Assembly: GCF_010093535.1 (NCBI RefSeq) | Contig: NW_022985204.1 | Coordinates: 532,351-581,428 of the forward strand | Length of the DNA stretch: 49,078 bases | Source: Lindgomyces ingoldianus | Taxonomy: Eukaryota > Ascomycota > Dothideomycetes > Pleosporales > Lindgomycetaceae | Direction of reading: 5' to 3' | Shown here: one piece after another, positions 1-11,513 of the stretch | Numbering within the stretch: the stretch's first letter is position 1 | Layout: each line of letters opens with the position of its first letter | Notes under the pieces: generated by a model | Databases searched by the model: none | What the model was told of the DNA's origin: nothing | What the model saw: only the letters and a program-made list of their open reading frames with translations | Program-made: the position numbers and the translations under genes

Positions 1-361
1 AATCCCCGACACACCGATGCGGCTGATGCCAATCCCAACACACCAATGTGGCTGATGCCAATCCCCGACACACCGATGTGGCTAGAGAGGTGGAACAGAC
101 GCAACTAACTATAATTTAAACATGTTTTACACAACGCATGCTAGAGCAAACTGCATGCAAATTAGCATAAAGGTGCACTTACATTAGGTATACATTTTTT
201 TTAAAAAAGAATATAAGAAACACATAAGGTGACAGAGAAACAGTGTTACCGGGGTTTATCCGAAGAAATTCTGACTAACTAGCGCGTCCAAAAGAGGAGA
301 TTCTGCTCAACTTTTCGTTCTGCAAACCCGAATATAATAAGCAGAGCAAGCTCTGCTAATA
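1..361 (-). repeat. Left arm of long inverted repeat with 30-bp minisatellite
   Basis: This stretch is the reverse complement of about 48020-48391. Over some 300 aligned bases I count about four differences, all C/T or G/A transitions. Positions 1-87 hold nearly three copies of a 30-bp unit (core ccgacacaccgatg). The inner boundary lies just past an 8+2+8 palindrome, agcagagcaagctctgct (340-357); beyond position 361 the two arms share nothing. The arm starts outside the window. It is not AT-degraded like its neighbours, so it is recent or escaped RIP. The element type is not known. Confidence 0.85.
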
Positions 362-369
362 ACTATAGA

Positions 370-1648
370 AGGTATATGTAATCTATGCAAGAGCGCTGCT
401 AGGCAGTTATCTAAACAGGTGGCGGGCATACTAAGTAGTAGATGATTATTAGATAACTTTTTTGTATGTAATCTTTATAGAAAATTATAGTTTTTAGAGT
501 TAATTAGTACAACGCCATAGCCTAGGCGACGCTAGACGCCCGCTTATAAGAAGACCTTATACAACTGTGTAGACAGGGTTAAGAAAACTGTTACACTAAG
601 AGCAGGGCAGGTAAGCGAGCAAAATTATAGGCCGATTAAGAAGGGGTCGAATAACAAGTCACGTGACGGGATCGCAAGCTAAGGAAGAGAGCGTAAGGAT
701 CGCGAGAATCGCTTGCGATCCACCTTAGCAAGTGCGAGGCCTATGAGGCCTACAATCTACTATATATATATATATACTTGCTTTAAAACAACTATTAAAA
801 GTTGTTGTTTATTTCTACACTAGATAGTATAGTACCTACCTTAGGCATTATACATCTATTACTCCCTCTAGATACATCCTTACTCTCTCCTATACCTAGG
901 CATTAGGACAAACCACGTTGCCACCTCTGCAGACCTATACATAAGCCTGTAAGAACTGTACACTCTTACTACTATGTTTTATCTTTATCACGCCTTCCTC
1001 TAACATCCTTAGCTAAAGTACTACGTGACCTTATTATAAGGTAAGTAATATAACATTAACAACTACTCTAATCTCTATAGGTATAGCATCTTATAACAAC
1101 CTACTTAACGTTGCTATAGAAGGAGCAGATCCCTCTAGAAGCAACACAACACTATCTCTAGTACAAAGGGAGGAAGAGCTAGTAAAATAGATGATAGAGC
1201 CGCAGGTTTAATTAGCTATAGTGTAGAATATAGTTCTAGAACAAAACGTTATTACAGCTAAAAAAGGTATTAGGCTAGCACTTTCTAAACTTTTTAAAGA
1301 AGATGTTACGTTTGCTAAAAGGTTAACCTTCTAGCTAGCACAGCAGAAGAATATATATAGACGGATAGCTGTATGCGACACCCCCCCCACACCCCCCCCC
1401 CCCCCCCCAGCTTAAATAGTGGAACAAGAGAGGTGAAACAACCTTAACACACTCTCCTAGCCTAAGCAACAGAACTTAAAGATAGAACTGAATATAAAGT
1501 AGCCTCTATAATACGCGCACTACTTAAATTCTCTTTGCTAAGCATAGAAATTAAACATACAGTGCTTAAAAATAATGCAATTCTATTAGTAAAGTAGAGG
1601 TGTAAAAATTATTATGTGCTAACTATCTACAATATACTGTAAACTAGG
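370..1648. repeat. AT-rich RIP-degraded repeat relic
   Basis: There is no open frame of note; TAA, TAG and TA steps are very dense, as RIP leaves them. Positions 1300-1375 match 6680-6755, just beyond the LTR retrotransposon, with only transition-type differences. The LTR element therefore appears to sit inside or between copies of an older repeat. A C-homopolymer tract (about 1381-1409, broken by one A) lies inside. A ta-repeat occurs at about 761-776. Confidence 0.6.
1381..1409. repeat. Poly-C tract
   Basis: A run of C residues interrupted once by a single A, within otherwise AT-rich DNA. It is a simple repeat and its length may vary with sequencing or assembly. Confidence 0.8.
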
Positions 1649-1653
1649 CTTAT

Positions 1654-2251
1654 TGTTACAATCCTTGCTTAGTAAAGCACTCGGGCTAAGGTAGTTCCTA
1701 GGGAAGAACGGAGGTGAGGGGCCGACGGTAGGGTGTACAGTCCTACTTAAGGGCTAATGGGCTGATGGAGAGTAGTAGAGTAGCCGGGTCGTGGTTTGTC
1801 CCTGGTTGCGGCAGTATAGTGGCCAGGTTAAACAGTCCTATTAGACAGGATTAGAGGTATATATAGTGTAAGATATACAGATAGTATTATAGCTCTTTAG
1901 AAAGCTAAAATTTACTTAGTCTATATAAATAATAAACTAAATGTTAAACACATCTTCTTAAAGTTGTTTAAGGTTAAAACTATATACATGTCTAGTAGCG
2001 CTAAGGATAAGTTAGTATAAGTTTCTTTAATCTTTTACTACTATCTCTTTAGTAAGCTTATTTAAACTTATAAGAACTTATCTTAGCGTCCTATGTTATC
2101 TACTTATTAGATAACACATTTCTCTTTAATCTTAGGCAGCTGCGCTGTCTCTACGTCTTCTAATTAGTCTGTAAACAAGCTCTGCTCTAACCTAGCTAGA
2201 TTGTAGAGCACTTTAGGTAGAGTTACACTAGTCTAACTATAGACTGTAACA
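1654..2251 (-). repeat. Left LTR (3' LTR of the minus-strand element)
   Basis: 598 bp, TG...CA ends with 7-bp inverted termini. Its outer part (about 1654-1850) keeps C/G where the right LTR has T/A. Its inner part (about 2000-2245) has T/A where the right LTR keeps C/G. Confidence 0.88.
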
Positions 2252-5200
2252 CGCTGCCTCCCCTCCCTAGTAGCGTCCTTGCCGCTCTGCTTACACAACT
2301 GCGTTAGTAAGAGTTTATTTATAAAGTAGCTGCCTATTTGCTAATAAGTGTCTTTAATGTTTAACTTTTTTATGCTAAATAGCTTGCTAGTCTTGTTTAT
2401 CTTACTATTTTTATGCTGCCTGTTGTTTAGATCCTCTTTATTAGATAAAAATAAGACCTTGTAACACTTACTAGTTATTAGAGTTGTCTTGTATGTTAAC
2501 CTTGTCTTTAAATAAATATGTAAAATGTGTAAAAAAAAATAACTAGTGCAACACCTTTATTTCTAACGCTGCATAAAATTATTTTAAAAAGAAGAAAGAG
2601 AAGCTTCTTTAGTCTACTAAAATAGTAAAGGTTTATAAGCAAAAGCTTACTAATAAGCAGGTGTTATAAGTTAAGGAGTAGGTTTACCTAGTAAGATAGT
2701 TTCTTAAGAAGGTAGAAAAGATAAAGAAGGCGTTAAAAAAAGAGCATTCTAAATAAGATTATATTTTAAAATTACTAGATATATTAAAGGCTTACTGTGC
2801 AAGGTACTTAGAGAAGGACCTTTTCTTCTTAGATAAAATAGCAGCTTTTAAGCTAGTAGTAAAGAGTTAATTACTTTCTTAACCTTTTTCTGCTAGTACT
2901 TATCTCTAAAGGCTGCTGCTATCTAGTAATAACATAGCTGTTCTTTTTAAGATAGGTGCCTGATTGCCTAGCTAGTTTCTTTTAGACAAGCCTAAAGGTA
3001 CTTCTGTACTAGGTGCTGCGCATTCTACAGGTTCTTAGCTAGCTTTTAAGTGTTTTTACTAGTAAGCTATTTTATTTATTTAACTAAAAATTTCTTTCTA
3101 TTTCTTTAATTTTTTATAATTTATTTTACTTTATATTTTATATCTTAATTTTTTTATTTTAACTTAGACAAGAGGATTTCTTTAAGTGCCTTTTCTAGTT
3201 TTAAGATGTAGAACTATAGGTGTATCTTTATATGTAAAGAAAGCTTAAGCTTATAGTTGTCTTTTTAGACTTATAAGACTTAGTTCTTAGAACTTTTAAT
3301 TATTATTATTTTTTAATTAATAGCAGGGTTATGCTTTTTAAGCTAATTATAGCCTAGAATTATATTCTACTTGTCTTCTAGTAAAAGTATACTTATAGAC
3401 TTCTAGTCTCTTATGTTTAGTGTCTCTAGGCTTTCTTTATAGGTTTCTAGGTTAATCTATCCTCTGCTATACTCTAAAGAAGAGGTGTTAGTAAGGGTTA
3501 CCTTAAACAAGCTTTTTTTAATTTAAAATAGGATGCTTTTTTTATCTACTTAGGTAGCGTCTACTGCTATAAAGGTGCATCTGCTGTTAATAAGAGCTAA
3601 CTCTTTTTATCCTTTAAACATAAAGGTTATAGTTAAGCTTTATCTAGCTCTTTAGCCTACAGCTACTAGCGCTTTTATGTTATAAAATATCTCTTTCTTA
3701 TTATCTATAAAGTATAAGTTAACATCTTTTTATAAGTTATTCAGCTTATTACTTCTTTTTTTTTATAAAGCCTAGATTCTTTAACATAGTAGTTAGCTGC
3801 CTTACATTTATAGTCCTCTACTAGATAATAAGTTAGCATATAGTCTTCTTTACATGCAGCTTTTAATTAAAAGTAATTGAACCTGCAGCTGCTTTAGTTA
3901 TTATAATTAGGCTAACTCTTTAGTTTCTCTTAAACAGGTAGAGTTTAGCATATATAGCAATTTGCTATTTTGCATGTTAAGGCGGTGCCTTTCTATAGGT
4001 CTGTGACTTTACATTTTTCCTATGTAGGCTACTATTCTGCTTAGTGTTTATTGTCCTAGTGCTTAGTGCAATATTGTTGTGTGCACTAGTACTAGGGGTA
4101 TAGGCAATTATCTAGCCTGTGAGGGTATCTAGTGGGCACTCCTAGGTCCACCTAGGGTATTCTTAGGTTTGTACTAGCTGTACAGGGTGTTCTTTCCATT
4201 ACCAACTGTCTGTGCTGTGGGAGGTGCTACTATAGAGTAGACAATGTCTGTAGTTTTGTCTTAGAATAAGAGCTTTCCTACTAACTGCTAGCCCTAAGAG
4301 TAGGGTCCTTAGTTGCTCTAGATTTAGCTTAGGGACTTTAAACCTAGCAGGTCTTTCTAGTTCTTTAAGCTTTTAATTATAAATTTCTATAAAAAACTAC
4401 TATTATTTTTTTATTTATAATGTTATATTTTATTTTAGCTATTTTTATACTATGTTAAACATTACATAGTTGTTGCTAATGTTTATTTAGTAAAGTAATA
4501 CTATACACTTTTTAAAGTAGTTATATTGTTGCCTACACTTTTAACATAAATAGTTTTAGAATTGTTTAGAGAGTTTCTATACTAAGGTGCCTAGCGTTTT
4601 GTTATTAAAAGGGAACTGTTTCTCTTCTTTTTTAATATTTTTAATATATCCTTAGATTTAAGTCTCTTCTTTATATTTTTTAAGAATTGCAATGTTTTAT
4701 AATACTTAATTAAGGCTGCTAAAATCTTTAATAACTACATTTTAATATAGTTTAGAGTAGGTCTTTAAAGAATAGTTTTCTTTGCATTACTAGTAAAGTT
4801 TATTATCTAGTCTTTCTAATATTTTCTTATCTATAAGGCTGTATTTAGCAGTAATAGCTTTTACTATTATAGTAGTATTTTTATTCTCCTCTTTATAGAA
4901 GTCTAGGTAATTTTAGCAGAAATGTCCTACTTTTTTATAGTTTAGGCAGGCCTTATTCTCTAGCTATTTTTATTACTCTTTAGTTAAAAGTAGCCTATTA
5001 CATCTAAAAGCTTAGCTTTTCTTTAAGAGGAGGCTTTATATATATTCTATATAACTAAAGTCTATTAGTTTTTTATTATATTAAGAGGTTTTTTTATTTT
5101 AGGAACAAACTTAGGTTTCTAAAAAGTTCCTCTATGTTATTTTTCTTTTTTGCATTTTTTATGCCTATTATTATAAAGCATTACTTTAGTAATAAAGTTT

Positions 5201-6068
5201 TTAAAAGTAGTTAGTTTTTTATTATAAGTAAATTTATTTTTTATTCTATTTTTTAGGCTATTATAAAACATTCTATAAAAAGCTTTTTAGTTAGTCTATC
5301 TACAGATTGCTAATTGTTCTCTAAATCTAGCAGCGTAGTACTATGCTGTTCCTTTGCCCTTCTTTAAAGCATTAAGCTTATTAGCAGTAATTTTTTTATT
5401 TATCTATAGTGCTATAAATAGCTGTTAAGGCTTTTTTAAAAGTGTCTACACTACTAAATATTTCTTTAGTTTCTAGGTTAAAAGTAGTGCTGTTAGCTCT
5501 AAAGTCTATCTAGTTGTCTACATATAGTTAGAACTAGATTACTAGGGGTTCTTTTAAATGTAGTTCTATTTATAATATTATTTCTGTGTTAGTCTAGAAT
5601 GCTCCTTAATTGTATTACATATAAAGGTAGCATTAAGTAAAAAAGGGTTAAAGGTTCTTAGGTAATTCTTTAAAGAGCTTTAAAAAAGCTAATCTTAAAG
5701 TCTTTTTAGCAGCAATGCTTACCTTTTATGTTAATATATTCTAGAGTTTTGCTAGTTCTACTTATAGTACGTGTATTTAATTTACAGTGTTTATAGCTAT
5801 CTAGAGGTTTATTAGTGTAGGTTAATTATTAAATTAAACTACTTTTTAACATAAATGTTTTACTTCTTTGCAGAGACTAGCTAGCTTACTAATTTTATTA
5901 CTAAGCTATTAAAGTTTTTTAATATTATTCTAAATACTGTTAATTTATTCTACTAGAACTCCTTTGTTAGCTATTAGAACTTCTGTTAATTCTAATAAGG
6001 CTACATAAGCTATGTTAGAATTAAAGTTGTGTTAAAAGGTTATACTTTTTAAAAAGTGTAGTGTTTAA

Positions 6069-6666
6069 TGTTACAATCCTTACTTAGTAAAGCACTTAGG
6101 CTAAAGTAGTTCCTAGGGAAGGATAGAGGTAAGAGGCTAACAGTAGGGCGTACAGTCCTACTTAAGGGCTAATAGGCTAATAGAGAGTAGTAGAGTAGCT
6201 AGATTATGGTTTGTCCCTAGTTGCAGCAGTATAGTGGCTAGGTCAAACAGTCCTATTAGACAGGATTAGAGGTATATATAGTGTAAGATATACAGATAGT
6301 ATTACAGCTTTTTAGAAAGCTAAAATCTACTTAGTTTATGTAAATAATAAACTAAATGTTAAACACACCTTTTTAAGAGTATTTAAGGTTAAAACTATAT
6401 ACATGTTTAGTAGCGCTAAGGACAAGTTACCATAAGTTCCTTTAAGCTTCTACTACTGTCCCTTTAGTAAGCTTGTTTAAACTTGTAAGGACTTGTCTTA
6501 GCGTCCTGTGTTATCTACTTATTAGATAACGCATTCCTCTGCAATCTTAGGCAGCTGCGCTGTCTCCACGTCTTTTAATTGGTCTGTAAACAAGCTCTGC
6601 CCCAACCTAGCTAGATTGTAGAGCACTTCGGGTGGAGTTACGCCGGTCCAACTATAGACTGTAACA
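6069..6666 (-). repeat. Right LTR (5' LTR of the minus-strand element)
   Basis: 598 bp, the same length as the left LTR. Here the outer part (about 6410-6666) is the better preserved one and the inner part (6069-6260) is the more T/A-converted, the mirror image of the left LTR. Confidence 0.88.
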
Positions 6667-6671
6667 CTTAT

Positions 6672-6993
6672 AACTGTTGCGTTTACTAAAAGGTTAACCT
6701 CCTAGCTAGCATAGCAGAAGGATATATATATAGACAGATAGCTCTATGCAATAGAAGATCTTATAGATCTTAAACCTTTCTTTACTTAATATACGCTATT
6801 TGCTAATTACAATAAGAACACTTTTTAGATTAAAAAAATAATTTAATAAATAAGATTATAATTAAATAGTAATTTAAGTATATAGTTTTAACTACACTTA
6901 GATAATTAAAGAGCCTACCGGGACTTAAAACACTTTTTATAAAAAAAATATAATAAATATTCTTTAACATATAATTTTTTAAAAAGGCACTTA
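6672..6993. repeat. AT-rich relic beside the LTR element
   Basis: It begins with the segment (6680-6755) that also lies at 1300-1375 left of the LTR retrotransposon, then runs into AT-rich sequence without genes. Confidence 0.5.
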
Positions 6994-8249
6994 ACATACT
7001 TTATAAGCAAGTTGCTTACACACCTAAGTTACTTACTTTTACTAAGACTTTACTAAACTACTTTTTTTATACTAATGTATTTCTAATAACACTACTTAGA
7101 CATGCTTCTAAATAAGATATAACACTTTTAAAGAATAATAAATAACTAATATACTAAATATGTTTGCAGTGGTGACACTCGGATGCGTCGTCACCATAGT
7201 CGCACGATAGTCGGATGTGTCGTCACACGATGATCATGCGTTAGCACCATAGTTGTATGCATCTCAGCACAGTCTGTTGCCACGACTCACCCACTTATTT
7301 CGCATATATATAGACTCCTGCAAAGGACTCCTCTAGCAAGACATACAATGCAGTTCCTCATGTCTATGGTGCTCTACATAGCTTTACAAAATAACTTTTA
7401 TAAGCTAATTTTATAGCTAACTTATAAAAAATAAGTAAAAATAAAAAGCAAGTAATTAGTAAGTATATACTTAAGCTATATATATAAATTAATTTTTTTT
7501 AGCTAGTAGCTATAGCTAATATAGCTAATTCTTTATACACTAAGTATAATTTAGGCTATTTTAGCATAAACTAGCTTAGTATATTTATAAAGTGTTATTT
7601 AAAGCTTAAAGTAAAGTTTAAGTATAACTATAACTATAAAAAAGCTTTTTATAAAAATTTTAAAGTAATTTAAAACTAGTTTAGCCTTATAAAAAATATT
7701 AAAGCTAAGTATAGTATCTAAAATAATAACACATATAACTTTAATAAAATAGGCTTTATAATAAGCTAAATATTTACTAACTATACTTATACTTAAAACT
7801 TTACTTTAAGCTTTAAATAACACTTTATAAATATACTAGGCTAGTTTATGCTAACATAGCTTAGATTATACTTAGTGTGTAAAGGATTAGCTATATTAGC
7901 TATAGCTACTAGCTAAAAAAAATTCTTACATATATAGCTTAAGTATATACTTAATAATTACCTACTTTTTACTTAGCTTTTATAAGTTAGCTATAAAATT
8001 AGCTTATAAAAGTTATTTAGTGTGTTAGTTGTTTATTATTTTTTAAAAAACCTTATACATAGCTATAGTATATTACTTTAAAAGTGTTATATTTTATTTA
8101 AAAGCCTAAAGTTTAAGCTATATTTAATATTCTTTTAGCATGTCTAAGTAGCGTTATTAGAAATACATTAGTGTAAAAAAAGTAGTTTAGTAGAGTCTTA
8201 GTAAAAGTAAGTAACTTAGGTGTGTAAGCAACTTGCCTGTAGAGTACGT
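6994..8249. mobile_element. TIR DNA element C1, TA target duplication, interrupted by a solo LTR
   Basis: The ends are inverted: left ACATACTTTATAAGCAAGTTGC (broken here as acatactttataagcaag plus ttgc), and right, read in reverse, acgtactctacaggcaag. Each is flanked outside by TA (6992-6993 and 8250-8251). The inverted similarity extends well over 100 bp on each side. Without the nested 228-bp LTR and its duplication the element is about 1.02 kb, with no coding capacity. A second copy (C2) begins at 28388. TA duplication suggests the Tc1/mariner-Pogo superfamily; this is inferred from the ends alone. Confidence 0.78.
7161..7388. mobile_element. Solo LTR, 228 bp, with AAATA target duplication
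   Basis: The segment starts TGTTTGCAGT and ends GCTTTACA, and is flanked by AAATA at 7156-7160 and 7389-7393. A second copy at 41999-42222 has its own duplication, TATTA. It contains gcgtcgtcaccat-type subrepeats and a TATA-like run (catatatatag, about 7303-7313). It is far less AT-converted than the element it sits in, so it inserted late. No internal retrotransposon region accompanies it. Confidence 0.85.
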
Positions 8250-8297
8250 TAGCATGTTTCTAAGAAAGAACTTTTACTACTACCTTATCAACAGTAT

Positions 8298-8425
8298 TGT
8301 AAGGACGGGGCTCCGCACCACTCCGCCAATACAACCAAAAGGTACGAATAATCAACCAACAGTTGATTTTCGGGTGCAGAATAGTATATATACCTGTCGC
8401 ACGTAAGCACCATCTCGGCCTTACA
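8298..8425. mobile_element. 128-bp solo LTR-like element with AGTAT target duplication
   Basis: It starts TGTAAGG and ends CCTTACA (7-bp inverted termini), flanked by AGTAT at 8293-8297 and 8426-8430. It carries a TATA-like run (agtatatatacc, about 8381-8392). The short length and perfect duplication suit a solo LTR of a very small (TRIM-like) retroelement. It is GC-richer than its surroundings. Confidence 0.75.
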
Positions 8426-8430
8426 AGTAT

Positions 8431-9448
8431 TAGTTTTAATTTTAGATAAGTATAAGACTACACCCTTCTCTACTTTCTTTTACTCTATATTCTAAACTTT
8501 CTCTTTAACTATAGTTACTACAACTAGCAAAGAAGAAATTCTAAGGTTAGGTAAAATACTAAATTAACACGTGTTTCTCTAATATTAGCAATTATAATAC
8601 CTAATCTAACTGTGTTATGTGACCTAGAGTAGTCTATTCTTCTTCTATACAGTTAGCTTTAGTAGTGTTATTAGCCTAACTAGACTATTGTAATATAAAG
8701 TATGTTAATTAATTTTAAAAGTAAGTTAAAAGAAGTTAAGTGTTTAAGAAGCTCTTTTAGTTTAGGTTTAAAAACAGCCTAATTAACTAGTACGTAATTG
8801 CTAGAGTTATAATTAAAAATCTTTTAGAGAAGCTTTTAGCAGGCATAGAAATAAGAAACTAGATTAATTGCTAAAGGAAGGGACCTAATGCTCTATATAT
8901 GCAAGGAGTGAGTTAGGCAGAAGGGTTGGCAGCATATCACTGTAGCAGGCAGTAGTAGATTCTGAATACAAGCAGCTGGTGGAGATCGGAGAGCTCCATT
9001 ACTGCAAAAAACACGCCTACAATAAATTACCACAGGACAGCTCTGTCCCAAATCGCCACTTCTCTAGGGGTTACATCAATAGTATATTTACGTAAACCTC
9101 AGCGCAGAGAATACGTCCACATTCACCCAGTGCCATACCAGTTGATTAGTACGATCTGGCAGCACATCCTCTGAACAAAAATGCAGCTTACTGCAGATGG
9201 TTTAATAGCTTTTAAGAGGGTCAGATCTTCCTGAAACCTCGCCTGCTGCTGAATCTCTCTCGACTGCTATCGCCGTCCTTCCACGAAGTCTCTCCTCCCG
9301 CGAGGTCTCAGCCCCAGCCCCGGGCGATAACTTCGTTCTGATTATCTCACGGATACTATGCTCTCACCCAAACCCCTTAACCTTGTCTACACCCATCTAT
9401 TCCAGGATCTTTGTATGGCGCCTAACTGCTATCTATCTAATCCTTTTC
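8431..9448. other. Transition from RIP-degraded DNA to the gene island; no gene seen
   Basis: AT-rich up to about 8900, then normal base composition. No ORF with recognisable features. The last few hundred bases lie downstream of the MFS gene stop and presumably include its 3' UTR. Confidence 0.4.
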
Positions 9449-11320
9449 TTATTTTTCAAGCTTCTTAATTTTTTTATATTCCATTCCCAAGCTGCAGAGG
9501 AAGGACATGCCAGCTGCAGCAATAGGTAGGATGAATGTTTTTGATATCGCATAGCTGTAAGCCTCGACAACAATGTCCACAAAAGGACCAGGCACTGCTT
9601 CGGCGATATGTGTCGGTCCGGCGGCTATAATGGCCAATGCATCATGGGCCAGGATCGTGGTCTCCAAACGTACCAGCAATTCATTACTGAGGACATTCTG
9701 CGCAATGCTTACCGCTAAAGCTCCACCAAGCGCCTGAAAAAAGACGATTAAAGCATTGCCGGTGGGCAGATCCTTCGCATCGAGAACAACATGCAAGGCT
9801 GAATAGGGGATCTGGAAGGCCATGCCAAATCCTATTCCTGCAAGGAGCTGATAGCCTACCCACTGTGCCGCTCCGCTACCGACCGCGAGGGTATGAATAA
9901 GGCCTGCTCCGATAGTAAATAGAGTAGATCCAGCCATCATAAACGGCACGTAGTGTCCAAGTTTAGAGATGCAGAAGCCGCTAACTGTGGCGGTAACGAT
10001 CATGGTGGCTAGGTAAGGTAAAATCCGCACACCCGACATGGAGGCCGTTGCACCGTCGACTGATTGAAAATATAGTGGTAAATAATAGATGTGCGTGTCG
10101 ATAGCCATGTTGATGAAACAGACAAAAAGGCTTCCGAAGAAAACGGTGCGTTGAGTTAACACGTTTAGCGATATTAACGCCCTATATGGACACGTTATTA
10201 TAGAGACATATGTGCTGACTTGGGGTTAAAGCGACCTACCGTTTCTTCTGCTGTACTTGGGTGGTCACGAAGATAGCAAAGCACACAACGGAGCCAACTA
10301 AGCAGCCGGTGACCAGAGATGAGTTCCATGGATAGTCGATCCCACCCCACTTCAAGGCCAGGAACAAGAGCACTGAGGCGATGATGGATAATACGACACC
10401 AACAAAATCTATGTTCGCCAATTTGGCCAGGATGGACATGCCTGCGCCATGAGGTGCGGCATATGACTTGAGGAGGAAAATACAAAGGATGAAGGCTACT
10501 CCGCCGCAAGCTACTCACCGTTAGCCTAATATAAATCTGTAAGGATAGGATGTTTCTGCAAACGCACGCAGATTCAGGTAAAAGCAGAATCTCCAGGTCA
10601 GTGCATGGGAGTCAGTGAAGACGCCACCAAGCGTTGGACCTGCGACTGCGGCGACTCCATACATGCTCATGATGACGGACATGTACAATGGTCGCTTGAC
10701 CAACGGGACCAGGCGCCCGCCCAGTGTCAAGGCTCCGGACAAGATGCCGGCCGCCCCGGACCCGGATAGAGCACGCCCCACAATGAAGACGATTGAGCTT
10801 GGAGCTGTTGCACATACGGTAGACCCAATCTCAAAGAAGATTAGAGAAGCTAAAAAGGTGTTTTTCGTGTCAAAAAATGTGTAAATCTGCCCGTACAAAG
10901 GCTGTAACGCCATGAGAGTCAACAGGTACGCCGAACCGTACCAGCCGATATCCTAACTGAATTGTTAGCATATGCAAAGGTCGATAGTTGAGAAGGGGAT
11001 CGAATTAAGTACATTGAGGCTATTGAATTCTGTGGTCATAGTGGGGATGGCGGTGCCTATATGTTATCCTGTTAGAAATCTTTCAAGGTTCCAAGATTGG
11101 ATGACTAGTCTCAGCTACCAGCGCCGAGCTACGAACGCATACCAATGACATTGGTGTCAAGAGCTACCATCAGAGTCGCTAGCATCAAGGCTGCCGTCAA
11201 GGCTGCTAAGCGGGAGCCATGAGGATATGTATCCTCTACGTCGTGTTCGGGCAATGCTTCCTTGGAGGCAGCAATGTGAATCGACTTTTCCCGATCCTCG
11301 TTGCTGAACGGGTGAGACAT
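9449..11320 (-). CDS. MFS drug:H+ antiporter (DHA14-like) transporter
   Basis: Five exons on the minus strand (11143-11320, 11013-11056, 10568-10952, 10240-10510, 9449-10181) join in frame to 536 residues, the usual length for a 14-TM DHA14 fungal exporter. The introns are 86, 60, 57 and 58 bp, all GT-AG; those at 10953-11012 and 10511-10567 contain CTAAC branch sites. A short polar N-terminus precedes TM1 (ALDTNVIGTAIPT across two junctions). The antiporter motif C, GPTLGGVFTD, is at about residues 179-188, followed by FYLNLPCGG, typical of the family. Function inferred: plasma-membrane efflux, plausibly of the polyketide made by the neighbouring PKS. The start ATG at 11318-11320 faces the lipase gene across 193 bp. 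No damage is seen. The substrate cannot be read from sequence. Confidence 0.92.
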
Positions 11321-11513
11321 GTTGTTCTTTGATGCTCATGAGAGCGGGCGGATCGAAATTTGAACTGGCGCACCTTGATTTGCGCAAAAGAGGCTAGGAT
11401 CGGAAATGCAGGTGGCCTGGGATGAGGTATTAAGTCGCCCCTGCCTCCCTGCCGTGCCACACCACGCCGTCACACCTGTACCACCCCCCGCTCGACTCAC
11501 TTGACACACCCAA
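11321..11513. promoter_or_regulatory. Shared divergent promoter, MFS transporter / lipase
   Basis: Only 193 bp separate the two divergent start codons, so the transporter and the secreted lipase probably share regulatory sites and are co-expressed. I could not identify a specific factor site with confidence. Confidence 0.5.

Larger units (their letters stand above)
1649..6671 (-). mobile_element. Complete but RIP-mutated LTR retrotransposon with 5-bp target duplication
   Basis: Two directly repeated LTRs, 1654-2251 and 6069-6666 (598 bp each), both start TGTTACA and end TGTAACA. The element is flanked by the perfect 5-bp duplication CTTAT (1649-1653 and 6667-6671). Two signs place coding on the minus strand. 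A purine-rich tract (minus-strand reading of 2252-2269) abuts the left LTR, as a polypurine tract abuts a 3' LTR. At about 4900-4950 the minus strand reads as a gag CCHC zinc knuckle with two Cys codons changed to Tyr and one codon changed to a stop, all explicable by G-to-A change. The internal part is only about 3.8 kb, short for gag plus a full pol, so part is probably deleted. No intact ORF remains. Superfamily was not resolved. Confidence 0.88.
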
